Below, in pieces: positions 47,344 through 58,399 of a stretch of 64,000 nucleotides of DNA. The notes beneath the pieces were generated by a model that worked only from the letters and a program-made list of their open reading frames with translations, did not search any database and was not told the origin of the DNA. The stretch spans positions 1-64,000 of the forward strand of contig JASANH010001011.1 of NCBI GenBank assembly GCA_030248295.1. The letters run 5' to 3'. Source of the stretch: Mesodorylaimus sp. YZB2_4 (lineage: Eukaryota; Nematoda; Enoplea; Dorylaimida; Dorylaimidae). Position 1 is the stretch's first letter. Every line of letters begins with the position of its first letter. A program made the position numbers and the translations under genes.

Positions 47344-49838
47344 CTTGTTCGAAGCGTGGAGAATTCGTGCATCACTCTTTGCACTTTTGGTTATCCACAA
47401 TGTTCTTGCGGCTTTTCTTGTTTTATGCTTTATACTTTTGTGCGCGTAAGTTATGTGCCCGATGCTTTGCCTTTGAGCAGTATGTACATAATGTAATAAC
47501 GACATTGGTACATAACTACGATTAGCGTGTCAAATAAATCGCAGGGACTACGCCAGTCAAGGCATGAGGGCATGATGACCGAGTCAAGACATACTGGTAT
47601 AAAGCATACACGTATTTCTCATGAATAGAAATAGCTTCAAGCTGTCTCAGAACTTTCCGCGTTTCCAAGTCCCTCGTGGGAACACAGTGCGCTGAATCCC
47701 GTCCATGCTCGATAAAAAAATCGTATGGAATCATCTTTAGTTTTCTTTTTCTGCAACAGCAACTTACGATTAGTCAGCTCGCTTATATAACGTCGATTCT
47801 TTGAGCACCTGTTGTGTTCTTCGACGCTCTTGACCCTGATGATCCTAAGTGCAGGACCATGCATCAAGAAAAGTTCCTATACTTGCCAATCATATCAAGC
47901 TGCGTTTCTGACAGAATGAGCGAAACTACTTCTTGCGATTAGTGCACACGTTCCCTGTCGCCATTGCACTTGTTACTCTCGCTTATGACGAATGGTCACA
48001 GGCATTCACTGGAGCACATTTTTTACGTCAGTCATCATTCGACACACATTCAGGCAGCATCCACGCCAGACCCCACATGCCACAGATCGCTCATCACAGA
48101 TCGGCGCTCGTTCTTGCCCGCTCTCACGACGCTGCCCGGTTGAACACTTCGACGAGTTCCGCAGTCGACGGCCGTTTCTTCGGGTCCAGGTCCCAGCACT
48201 TCTTCACGATGTCGACAACTGGAGGCGCCACGTTGGATGGGATCTCGAGTCTTTTGCCTTCCCTCAGTCGCTTGAGGATGAACTCGGCTCCCGCTTCCGT
48301 CTCTTCGTTGTACGGGGCTGCGCCGTTCTCCAGGATCTAAAAAAGCGAACTTCAGTCAGCCCTGGCTTCGATGCATTTTGAGTCCGAAACTCTTACCTCC
48401 CAGACGAGCACTCCCAGGCTCCACGTGTCCGAATCGACCGTCCACACTCGACTGTCCAACGATTCCGGTGCCGACCACACCACTGGCATTTGAGTCGCCT
48501 TCTTCAGACGGTACTCCTTCTTTTCGCCGACGAACCTGGCCATCCCGAAGTCTGTGATCTTCAGACGCCCCAGCGTCGTCCCCTTCAGTTCGACCAAGCA
48601 GTTGCGAGCGGCCACGTCGCGGTGCAGGTAGCCTGAAAGGGCAGAGATGTAGATGGACCGAGTAGAGCGACGAGCGACGGCCTCACCCTTGCTGTGGATG
48701 TGTCCGATGCCCGCCGCAGCTTCGCTGGCCAACCGCATCTTGGTGCCCATCGGGATCGGGGGGTCGCGCCGCAGCAGCTTCTCCAGACTGTTCCCTGAAA
48801 GCGCAAGGGTACATCCCTCGGTCCGCCCCCTGCCTCTTCCATCAGGCAAGCACTTACCGCGCACGATTTCCATGACGGTCATCGGATGTTCTTCGTCGAT
48901 GGTCACGCCGAGCGCCGCCACCACATTCGGGTGTCCACTCACGTCCCGCATGATTCGGGCTTCTTCCAGCATCTCGATTCGAGCGTCTTCCAACTTGCCC
49001 TCGCCCTCGTTCACCACCCGATCCAACGTCTTCACGGCCACCGCCTCCTTCGATCCGTCCGCCTTCGTCAGCATCGCTTCGTAGACTGTTCCGAAGTTGC
49101 CCTGCAAGAGACTGTCCTGTTTCGGGTCGGGAGCGGGAGGCTCGCTTACCTTTCCGAGCTGCTTCCTTCGTTCGATCTGCTTCGATAGCAGTTCCCACTC
49201 CTGACGTTCGATCGGCCGTTCGATTCGCGCTCCGGATGCGTGCGTCAGAGGCGTTCCCGTGTTGATGTGGTACTCGATCAGGCCGCGCATTTGCGTGAAT
49301 CGTCGCGCCTCGAAACAGTAGCGCTGCAACGAGTCGAGTCGTGAGAGCACTATGAGAATTAAAAAATGAGCCCTTACGCTGCCGTCTCGCTGCACGGGGA
49401 AGTGCCTGATGTTGTCGCTCCACCGCACCGACACCGCGTACCGTTCTTTGCCGTCCTGGCACATTCGCCGCAAGATGAAGTCGCCGTTGCGCCTCAGCAG
49501 TGGTCCCGCGTCGACCCGGTGCAGCCGGTAGTGGAAGTAGGGCAGCTTCTCGGCCTTTGGATCTCGCTCGCTTTTCGTCGCCTGAAACACAAGGCTTTTT
49601 TGGGTTGCAGATAATACAAATACATTTAGGCCGACTTACTTCCTTCGTGGACCCCATCGATTTCGCTCGCTTCGACCGACCAGCTCGCTGTGACCGCACC
49701 TTCTTCTTGGGCCGACTGCTCACCATCACGCAAGACGCGACAAGTGACTCGACGGCGGCGAGTCTCCCTGGCCCTGCTTTATGGAAAGTGTAAAGTAGGT
49801 CGGAGTGAGTGGCAATGTAAAGCGCCCTAATTATGTAT
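47344..49838 (-). repeat. Right arm of the 2.5-kb palindrome
   Basis: Reverse complement of 41488-43987. Contains kinase B. Single-base differences are seen inside an intron, two near codons 285-286 and in the 3' flank. Confidence 0.92.
48124..49726 (-). CDS. SH2-domain non-receptor tyrosine kinase, Fer/Fps-like (kinase B)
   Basis: Exons mirror kinase A: 49726-49640, 49581-49378, 49323-49150, 49101-48858, 48794-48687, 48632-48397 and 48336-48124, 421 residues. Every splice site, the SH2 Arg, the ATP-binding Lys, HRD, DFG and APE are conserved. The only coding change I found in the kinase domain is Leu286 to Val (CLVEL for CLLEL, right after HRDVAARN), plus silent changes next to it. Both copies thus seem able to make active enzyme, and the near absence of differences points to a very recent duplication or continuing gene conversion between the arms. 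Transcription of A and B converges on the spacer, so read-through would yield RNAs able to pair. Confidence 0.93.
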
Positions 49839-49908
49839 ACAGCATGCTTTCGAAAAATTCGTGTGAAAAGGCAGATTCTAAAAGTATAAGATTTCAGAGA
49901 AACTAACT

Positions 49909-50274
49909 TTCACTGCTGAACGACGTCCGGTTGATGCTCTAGGTTGATCTTTATCCTCCTCCTCCTCTTCCTCGTCGTCTTCTCCCCCTGAACTAGAAAT
50001 CGCGTATTCTGAACTCAACGAGGGCTGGATGGATTTCGATAAAAGTTGGCGAGATTGTGGACTCGGCCGTTTTTGAACTGTGTGCTAAAAATCAAAAATT
50101 TTCGTCAAACTGTCGCCGAGATAAATCGTCCTTCAGCATTGTGCGTCTGGTTGGCTGGTCTAACCGTAATCAGCGCCGGCTGATATTCGACCATGTGACT
50201 GTTGTTGACGTTAACGATGCCGCAATCCGATCCCTGGAACGGAATCTCCCACTGACAGTGGCCGTCCGCTAACC
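49909..50274 (-). pseudogene. Exon-like remnants of an unknown gene beside the palindrome
   Basis: Two adjacent minus-strand stretches look like exons. The first (50274 to about 50166) follows TTTAG and reads GHCQWEIPFQGSDCGIV and VNNSHMVEYQPALIT before a GTTAGA donor-like site. The second (about 50085-49909) follows TTTTTAG and reads QKRPSPQSRQLLSKSIQPSL, then an acidic run of Glu/Asp (about ten) and ends SAVK before GTTAGT. The next exon would fall at the palindrome edge (49838), so the gene may have been cut by the rearrangement. I do not recognise the protein, and the joining phase was not settled. Confidence 0.35.
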
Positions 50275-50587
50275 TAAATTATAATGTTTTCTTAAAATTG
50301 CAAAATGAAATCACAGAGGCCTGTTACTTGTGATATACTTAACCACCATCGTATGACCGGCCGAGCCCATCATAAATGGCAGATTTCTTTACAGACGTGA
50401 CAACATCGGTCTTCTACGTGCATCCATGCTCGCAATCTTAAGTTGGCTGAACAACAGGCCTGAAAAAGTGCTGATCTCTCGAATGCTTTTTGGTTAACTG
50501 CAATCTTCCTATCCAGGGTGAACGAAAAACTTTCCAGCATTCCGATGGAATACTGAATCTTCGAAATGGAGAGGACAGCCGAACGGT

Positions 50588-50795
50588 CTGCTAAGGGTGC
50601 AACCATGCCGGCACGCGTAGGAGAGAGTGTGGCCGACCGAAGTCAGCGGGACAAAACTTTTGACTGGAGGAAGGCAAGTCTCGCGGCCACCTGCCCAAGA
50701 AACATCAACTGGAGAGGTTGACGTCTCCCAGGCAGGGGAGAGTATCGATTACTCTCTTCCACTCGCCGTGGCCTGCCGGCAGTGGGTTACAGTGG
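50588..50795 (-). repeat. Dispersed repeat R2, minus-strand copy
   Basis: On the minus strand it reads TGTAACCC.. GATACTCTCCCCTGCCTGGG .. CCAGTTGATGTTTC .. GACTTCGGTCGGCC .. CTACGCGTGCCGG, the same order as 38865-39062 and 4680-4765. Confidence 0.7.
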
Positions 50796-51573
50796 TAAGA
50801 TGGGCGGGTGTTCCATATTAATTAAAGTTCTTGTGCTTTTTCGAAAACGTAATAACATGAGTGCATCTGGAATAAAAAGCCCATTATTAAGAGTCATAGT
50901 GAAATTGTATCCCACCATTTACCGTTGTTTCTTGCATGTCGAGCAGGATAAGTTTCGTCTCGCCGAACGCTTGACAATCCCATAACTTCCAAAAACTTTG
51001 GCAGACCAAAGCAAACTTGGATCATTGCGATGCGCACCCGATATGACTCGTCGGATGAAGGAATAGGCAGTTGAACTGGTACTAGTCGGTTAATAACCTA
51101 ATCTGTGAATGCAGTATTCAGTCGTCTCACGTTCGGCAACTTGTTCAGGTAACGAATGACTACAGTCTAAATCCTCCAAGCGGCGTCGTTGCTGGATACT
51201 CGCGTTGCAAGTACGGCCGAGAAATGTGGCATGGCATCCTTTGGCATTCGAAAATACGATACCCGTGATAACGTGATATTTATTTAAAATAACTTGACAC
51301 TTTATCCTGTTCCAGCCTGCCACGGCTATGGCTTCGCACTGTCCGACCGCGAAGTACTGCTTCGACCGTCTAAGCGCAGCCCCGTAAATGACGTCAATGC
51401 GCAGGGCGTCCTAAGCTAATTGGCCATCCGACTATCGATAAAGCTGCTGACCGCGCCCCGATATTCGCATCTGGCGTTGATCGAATGACCTCTCTCGATG
51501 GCCTTCAAACGTCTTTATCAGATGAACAGCTTGTTCCATCTGCAGGGCCACGACCCAACCTGTAGGGTAGGAG

Positions 51574-52963
51574 TATACGAGGGTCATGCTGAAAGTTTTT
51601 TGCAGCACGAGAACAAAACTGATCTCGACGATCATTTCATTACACCTTTTCGAAGTACTCTCCTTTAGCACGAATGCAGATATCCATTCTCTTGAACCAA
51701 TCGTCAAAGCAATTTGCAAAAGCATCTTTTTGGCGTCATCTGCAAAACCTCTCTCATGTCCGCCGCAGCCGCTTGTGGGTTTCCTGTGCCAGGTCGCGAC
51801 TACAGGCGGGGTGAGTGATCAAATGGACCCCCCTTCCACGCAAAAAATCCAAAGTCGTTGCAACCATGTGAGTGGGTGCATTGTCTGGTGCAACAAAACA
51901 CCCCTGAGACCACAGTGCGGCCAGGCCTCCTCGATTGACTTGAGTAGTGAGAGCAATCAGACTATGGCGCAAGACTCAGCGTCATCAGTCCTTCGATCTT
52001 CGAGTTCAACCATGTTAAAAAGCCCATTGCGACGGAAGAAACCGGCAAACATTTTTTCCCTGTGCTCCTGGCTCTTGTCACTTTCGCTGGAGAGGGCTCA
52101 TTTTCAAAGACCCAACCTGTCGACTGCTTTTTAGTACCAGGATCATAGCCATAGATTAATGTCTTATCCCCGGTGACGATGTTATCAATCAGCTCTGACC
52201 CACCATTCGCGAATTATTTCATTGTAAAGTGACACCAATTCGCTCGCTCCTCTTTTTGCTCTTTTGTCAGGAGATGGGAATCCCACGACTAACAAGCTTC
52301 CGTACGCCAAGGTGTTCAGGCAAAATCGATTGTACTGCCGCCGATCCAATATTTAAGTTCTCCTCTATTTCTTCATATGTGATGCTTTGATTGGCTCTAA
52401 TGAGTGAGGCTATGCCGTGGGTGTTTTCAGCGGATACTACCTCAACAGGGCGACGAGATCTTGGCTCATCTTCAAATGTTTCTCGCCCGCGTTTTTAATC
52501 CCCAAAACCAGTTTTCGATTGCAGCAAGGCAAAAAGCCAGGGGCCAGTTTCACAATCAGCTGGGACATGTCCTAAAGTTAGGACGATAAAATCGCAATGA
52601 TTTAAGATAGGACTTACGGTGTCCTAATATTTAGGACATGTCCTAGGCGATTGTGAAACTGGCCCCAGATCTCTAAAAGCTTTCACTTATTTCTCACGGC
52701 TCTGATTGAATGACGAGCGGAGTGAGAAATCATAGTGTTCATCACCCAAAATTCACTGCGCCAAGGCAGCATCGTTGAATTTGCTCAGACACGTGACTGC
52801 GGTCAACTTTAGCAGCTCCAGCTCCAGAAAAAGAGGCGGACGGCCTCGATAATTCACGTGTGTACTATTGAGATGTGGCCCTATGCAATGTCAAAGAAAT
52901 TCGCATCTCACAGATATCTATCGTGCCGCTACTAAAAACTTTCAGCATGTCCTCCGTATATCC
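51574..52963 (-). mobile_element. Decayed mariner-family DNA transposon
   Basis: Ends are inverted: the left reads TATACGAGGGTCATGCTGAA and continues AGTTTTTTGCAGCACGAG; the right, reversed, reads TATACGGAGGACATGCTGAA and continues AGTTTTTAGTAGCGGCACGA, both starting at TA. Between them, on the minus strand, are broken transposase pieces: KEQKEERANWCHF (about 52250), FFRRNGLF (about 52040), the catalytic DNAPTHMV (about 51880) with ACSRDLA (the DDD-type third Asp), and a C-terminal KRCNEMIVE (about 51640). Several frameshifts and stops make it inactive. Removing the nested 125-bp MITE leaves about 1.26 kb, the usual mariner length. Confidence 0.8.
52541..52665. mobile_element. MITE-like palindromic element inside the mariner copy
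   Basis: 125 bp with near-perfect inverted ends GGGCCAGTTTCACAATC..GATTGTGAAACTGGCCC; the arms continue through GGACATGTCCTAA. CAG on both sides (52538-52540 and 52666-52668) may be a 3-bp target duplication. Same family as 37656-37781. Confidence 0.8.
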
Positions 52964-53750
52964 AGGGTTCGGCGGCCCCATCCTCCTCAGTGTATTGGTT
53001 AGTTCAGCGGGGCCACCGAACTGATTGTGAGTCTAGAGAGGCCTCGAACTGTGCGCTGGGCCGGGTGATTCGAACAAAAGGATTGTAGCACCACGAATGC
53101 AGTCACAGTCTAACAGCCTACAGCTGCGAGTTCTAGCAAGCAAATCATCAATACATTGGTGAGACGCCAAAGTAATGACTGCCTCCAAAACGGTGACTGA
53201 CAGCTATTGCAAGGGGCGACAAGATCTATTTGTGCAGTATGATAATCATGTCGTGTGTTATTGCTACCTTTGCCATTTCAGCCCTGCCTAAACATCAGGC
53301 GCAGGTCATGCTGACTAGTTTCCCTTCTGTGCCTTTGTCTGTGATATATTGCACTGATAATCTCGTGTTGGTACCTTTGCCATGCTTACGACTGTGCTCC
53401 CTCGGTGCAGTCGAGTCAGTCAAAACCTATCTATAAGGCTCGTGGTCTTATACTATCGCAGCAAGGCTCTCGTCCTGAAATCAGGGATTAGCGATTTCAT
53501 GTTTACATTTTACCACATCACCATTACTATAATTTCATGCTGCTCTCTTATGATACGCTTGAATCTATCGAAGACGTGGTTGAAGGGGGCTCGAACTGTG
53601 TTTGGTCTCGAGATTGCTCTTCTCCCCACGCAGTCACGTCGGACAGCAACGTGACAGTGTCGATTTCGTACAGTATGTATGTATTTGCTTCACAGAAGCA
53701 TTCAAAGAGTCAGCGCACGCGCGATCAAAAGCCGAGTTTTCTCCCAAGTC

Positions 53751-54545
53751 CTACACCTTGCCCAGCAATATGGACACGATATCAGTTGTCATAGCGTTCC
53801 TTCTGACTGCCATATGTTGAACCAAGCCTGGCGAGTGTGTTATTTCCATAGGAGTATCGACCATATTCACGCCCACACCGACCACACAACCCAACAAGTC
53901 GCCACTGCTGACCTCGTTTTGCTGTTGGTCACTGGGGCAACTAGCACTTGGTTCAGCACTGATTTTCCTTCGTGCCAAGTTAAGGGCCAGGAATATGAAC
54001 CATATCTCAGCCCCGGCGCAGAGCAAGTTCACTATGGAGTCGACAATACCAAATACAGTCATCATTCTGAGCACAGGATCGTCGCCGATGGTCTTAGTGG
54101 TCGCCATCGATGACCACACGCCCGTAGGAGTGGTCAGTATAATGATACTGGATATTGATGACGTCAAAGCATAAGCGGAAACAGTCACATTTTTGATGCC
54201 ATATATGAGCATGGGTCGACATTTGCGGGTCATCATAGAGACTGGAAATCCGAACAAAGAGAAGAGGACAAAATAGCGAACGGCCAACAACGAGATCCAG
54301 TACTGTCTGTGCCTGTCCTTATTAGGTACGTAGTACTTGCCGTAGATGTAGCTGACCACGATTATGGTGATCACATAGTACACGATTATGAACGCCTCCA
54401 CCACTCCCAGCACAAGCAGCGAATAGTCAGCCAGGTGACGCAGGCAGCAGAGGTGGCGCAGACGATGTCTGTTCGACTTGCGAAGACAGTGTTCCAGAGT
54501 GGGTGTGATCAGATTGTGAGGAGAGAGGGGCGGATATGGCTGCAT
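53751..54545 (-). CDS. Intronless four-transmembrane protein (paralog 1)
   Basis: 264 codons from the ATG at 54545; the open frame extends five codons further upstream without an ATG. Four hydrophobic segments are visible at about residues 45-68, 88-108, 122-145 and 165-190, with no signal peptide. The N-terminus is His/Arg-rich and the C-terminal 75 residues are polar. It shares with the protein at 62119-62865 the block RQYWISLLAVRYFVL after TM1, an NVTV/LV..-type loop and AEIWFIF at the last segment. I do not recognise the family; four-TM proteins of this size occur in many nematode-specific families. The function cannot be stated. Sequence coverage has no frame break. Confidence 0.65.
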   Translation of the reverse strand: MQPYPPLSPHNLITPTLEHCLRKSNRHRLRHLCCLRHLADYSLLVLGVVEAFIIVYYVITIIVVSYIYGKYYVPNKDRHRQYWISLLAVRYFVLFSLFGFPVSMMTRKCRPMLIYGIKNVTVSAYALTSSISSIIILTTPTGVWSSMATTKTIGDDPVLRMMTVFGIVDSIVNLLCAGAEIWFIFLALNLARRKISAEPSASCPSDQQQNEVSSGDLLGCVVGVGVNMVDTPMEITHSPGLVQHMAVRRNAMTTDIVSILLGKV

Positions 54546-57500
54546 TGGGAGTCGTACCAATAATGAACAATGAACGTAATAAGATCAGTATATGAATTGG
54601 TGTGACCATGTGCGAACTCACACACATGTCATGCCAGCTGTGCCAGTCTTGCCAGTCATGTCGTCTGTGAATTATCAAGGTATTTACTGTAGTTGACCAA
54701 AATTAATCACGATCAAATCAGTGATCACTGGCAAATGCCTCTTATCATATCAGTAATCAGTACGCCGCAAACAACCAAGTTTCGCGCTCGCTTGATAACG
54801 GAATGAAAATTAACTGATAATAATACGACAAGTCAATAAAATAGTTTGGAATTCCAGCGAAGGATATGTGATCAGTACAGGATACGATTGGGTGATCTTA
54901 TCGATTGAGGGTGATTAAGTGATCTTATCGATCAAATCGATTTATCCAAGGGCAGAAAATAAGATATCACGCTGCCAGTCCTTTGGCTGACGAGACCTGT
55001 CACATGTTCACGGTCGTATATGTATATGACGATACTATCGATTCCTCAGACAGTAGTAAGACTGACTTCTTATCTGTCGCCAGAGCGAGACCACACGGAT
55101 CATAAATGATAGATCAGTCCCTGATAGCGACCCGATATAATAATAAGTCTTATCGGTCCTTCTCAAGAGTAAACGCACAGTTTAGTGGGACTAGCTGGCA
55201 GGAGCTGATATTGAATGGCGCGCACAGAAATACAGATATGTCTTATCACTTCGTATGAGCAGCAGTTATCATCGATGCATATCAACAGTAAGATATCCTT
55301 ATCAAGACACGATACGCGCGGGTCCTGTGTCTATCCGCCACAAAGATCACTGTGCCAATGACACGTACTGAAATAGCAGTCCCATTATTTCCACTGCGCA
55401 TGCACCCCATCCACTCTGGTACAGCTCAGCACGAATCTGTCGATAGGCAATCTTTGGACCTATGAAATCAAGGAGAATGGCTTAAGAAGAGTCCGTGTTC
55501 CCATGGAGACCTAGGCTGCCTTATTTTCCATCAAGGTGTAAACCATTTTCTCGACTTGACAATAACTACTTTTCACAAAATCAGGCTTATTTTTCCCGAA
55601 TAAAATCCCATTCCTTGGAAAAATTATTCTTTCAGAAATAAATTACGGCCTATTGCCGACGTCAAAGACAGAAAGAGGCATTGTAGGGCGCTTTGCTCTC
55701 CGCCTCCGCTCATCTTAGAATGAGGCGGATCAAAAAATAAGGACTAAGAAACTCGAAGGGGTATGTCTTATGCAGAAATCGAAAAATGCTCACTTCAAGA
55801 AAAGGAAAACCCATTTCGAATAAACTACATTCATCTTGTTCATAGGGCGTGAAATAGGAGTCTAGCCGAGGGAACGCTTACCAGGCAACCACGAGAGGGT
55901 TCGAAAAAAAGAAAAAAATTTGAGCATATGCGAGGGACCAAATCAGTGTTTGCCTGCGAGTATAGCTAAATGAGGAAAGGCTCATTCTACAGTGTCTATA
56001 AAAGACCATTCGTGGCCATTCACCTATCTCGCATTCATTCGGACGATTCCTAAGTGCTGGCCAACTCGTCAGGGGAGCCAATAGGATTTGCGATAGAGCA
56101 AATTGAATTTATGTCAATCCACTGCAATGCAATGCAATGCCAATAACAGAAAAAAAATAGAAAAAACTCCTTCAAAACCAATCGAGGCGTGATGGACAAA
56201 TGAAAAGGCATGCTGGGGGGGGGGGGGAAGATGGCCATGGGTGGCTTCTAATGAATAAAATGAGAGCGCTGTCGTGAGTCTGCTCATGCCACGTGCTGTA
56301 CAGTACATGCTCATGCCAGGTGCTTGATTTAGTAGGAGGTGAGAACAAGGAAGAGCACAGAATATGGTGGATAACAGATATGTAGTATACTCCAGGGACG
56401 GGGTGTTGGAGGGAGGCCACTAGTTTCTGTGGTGTAGCTAATTGGACAAGATGATTGGCTCTGTTGGGAGAAATCTGAGTTTAGGCAGAAAGGAGAAGGA
56501 AAATAGAACAGATTGATAGGCCGAAGCACGCGGGCACAGTTGCCTTCGGCCTGTTGCAACGGAAAGTCAGTATCATATAGGCTTCAAAGTGGCTCCAAAG
56601 TCGTGTTTGCACTGCTATGGCACACTAGTAAGAGACTCATGACTGAAAGGAACCAGGTCTAACGGGTTAGGCGTCTGCCATTCATGTCTAGATGTCATGT
56701 CTGAGTGGAATGTAACTATGAATGAGTTCGATGAATAGTAGCCAGAATTACTAACTATTGCGCAAACCTCAGACAACAACAGTGCAAAAGCAATACACAC
56801 AAGTATAGGAAAATTGTAAGGCGCCAGTCAGTCGGAAAGCACACCGCTAAATCATTGAAAAAACATGATATAAGAAAATTACGTATAAGCTTGTAAGCGG
56901 GAACTCAACAGCAGAGACTGTTGGAATCGCGGGAGTGTTGTTTTATGTTATGTTATAACTATACGCCGGCTATGCGTATATCCGTAACCTAACCTTGCCT
57001 ATCCCAAACCTAGTACGATGCCACCACTTAGATTTATTGGGTAACCTAAGAAACCCTAAATCCCCTCGTCTGCACACGCTCCTTCCTCTCGATGGTACCG
57101 GTGGACCAGAGACGTGCCCTCAGCGCTCCAACGGAGGGGCTTGCCTAAAGAAGCCCTCACCAACCTCACTGACCCCTCTTACCTGCACTCCAACACCAAC
57201 TCTCCGCTGCTCCTCTCGCCCGACACCGCCACACCTACACCAGACGTGGTCGCTCGCCGGAAACGTCGACTCCCACGCCGATCAGATCGCCCGCACGGAA
57301 ATCGTCGGCAGCACTGATCTTCCTCCCGACGGAAATCGTCGTCCACTACGTCGCCGGAAGTCGCGTCCGTAGCAAGTACGCCTGGTCTTCCTCACCAAAA
57401 CACAACGCAAACTCGAAAACAACTGAATCTTTCCTTAACCTTTTCTTTAACTGTAACTGACCAAGCTGTACAAAATCAGGCACAGTGCACCAAAAGGCGG

Positions 57501-58399
57501 GTCATCGTCATCTCTAATCACCCAATCACATCACTCCAGTCGGGGTCTTGGCTGGTAACGAGCGCCATCTGGTTCGTCCTCGAGCGCCCCCTGTCCGCTG
57601 GTCTCGATCTCCTCCGAGGTGGTCGCTGGTCAACGTCTGGCGCACGTGAACGCCACCCGCTGGGCTCGAGGTCGCGGCGAGGCCCAATGCTGAGGCGGCG
57701 AGTATGTCCCGACGGCAGCACGTGCTCCGTCCAGGCTCACCACACTCGGCATAGGCACCGCTCGTGCCGTTCACGCCGACCCCGGCCCCGTATCCGCCAC
57801 TCGACCCAAGTGTTGTCCACCTGATGTCCGCCGACCATTGTCCACTGTTCTATATTTACGACCTTGTTTTGATCGTCCAGGCCGCCGCTAATCCGTTTGT
57901 TTGCGCCAAATTCGAATCGTCCATGGGCGGGAAGACTAGCTTACTGTACCAGAATGGCACATTCGCAACAGGAGCTAAATCATTTCGTACAATGACATCA
58001 CTCTCGAGCGCTGATGCCCATGTTTGGTGACGTGGGTAAACGTGAACATGATCTCACTGAAATTCCGTATCCCGTTCTCTCTAACAGCCCAAAGTACTTA
58101 ATCGTCAGAGCAAAAGAAATCCATCTTGCGCTCACTTGTCTTTTCTTCTCCCATTTCGTCCTCCTTATTATTTTGCTTCTTTTTATTAGGGCCTACAGTG
58201 CACATGAATATGGAGGCATGGGTACTTTTGTACAAGGGAATATGCGCTGAACCTTATATCCTATGAGACTTTTCACTTGTATCCTCGAGTCGGCCCCTAC
58301 AGTATATCACCAGTGAGAGGAAATAAGGGAAGATTTGTGATATCTTTACGTATTATTTGTTTTGGTTAGGTGACCTGTCTATTTCCACACAGTTCAAAG
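54546..58399. other. Spacer with GATC-rich patch, G13 tract and a GC-rich open stretch
   Basis: Includes a weak GATC/CGATCA-rich patch (54690-54970), a G13 tract (56215-56227) and a GC-rich stretch (57000-57780) open in several frames on both strands but without a recognisable domain. No gene supported. Confidence 0.45.
56215..56227. repeat. Mono-G tract (13)
   Basis: An uninterrupted run of 13 G. Confidence 0.85.

Noticed and set aside
51432..51725. 97-codon frame as a separate gene
   Set aside because: Its first half is the C-terminal end of the broken mariner transposase; the rest lies outside the transposon end and looks random.
57000..57780. GC-rich stretch open in several frames on both strands
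   Set aside because: Simultaneous openness in many frames reflects base composition; no motif of a retroelement or host protein was found.
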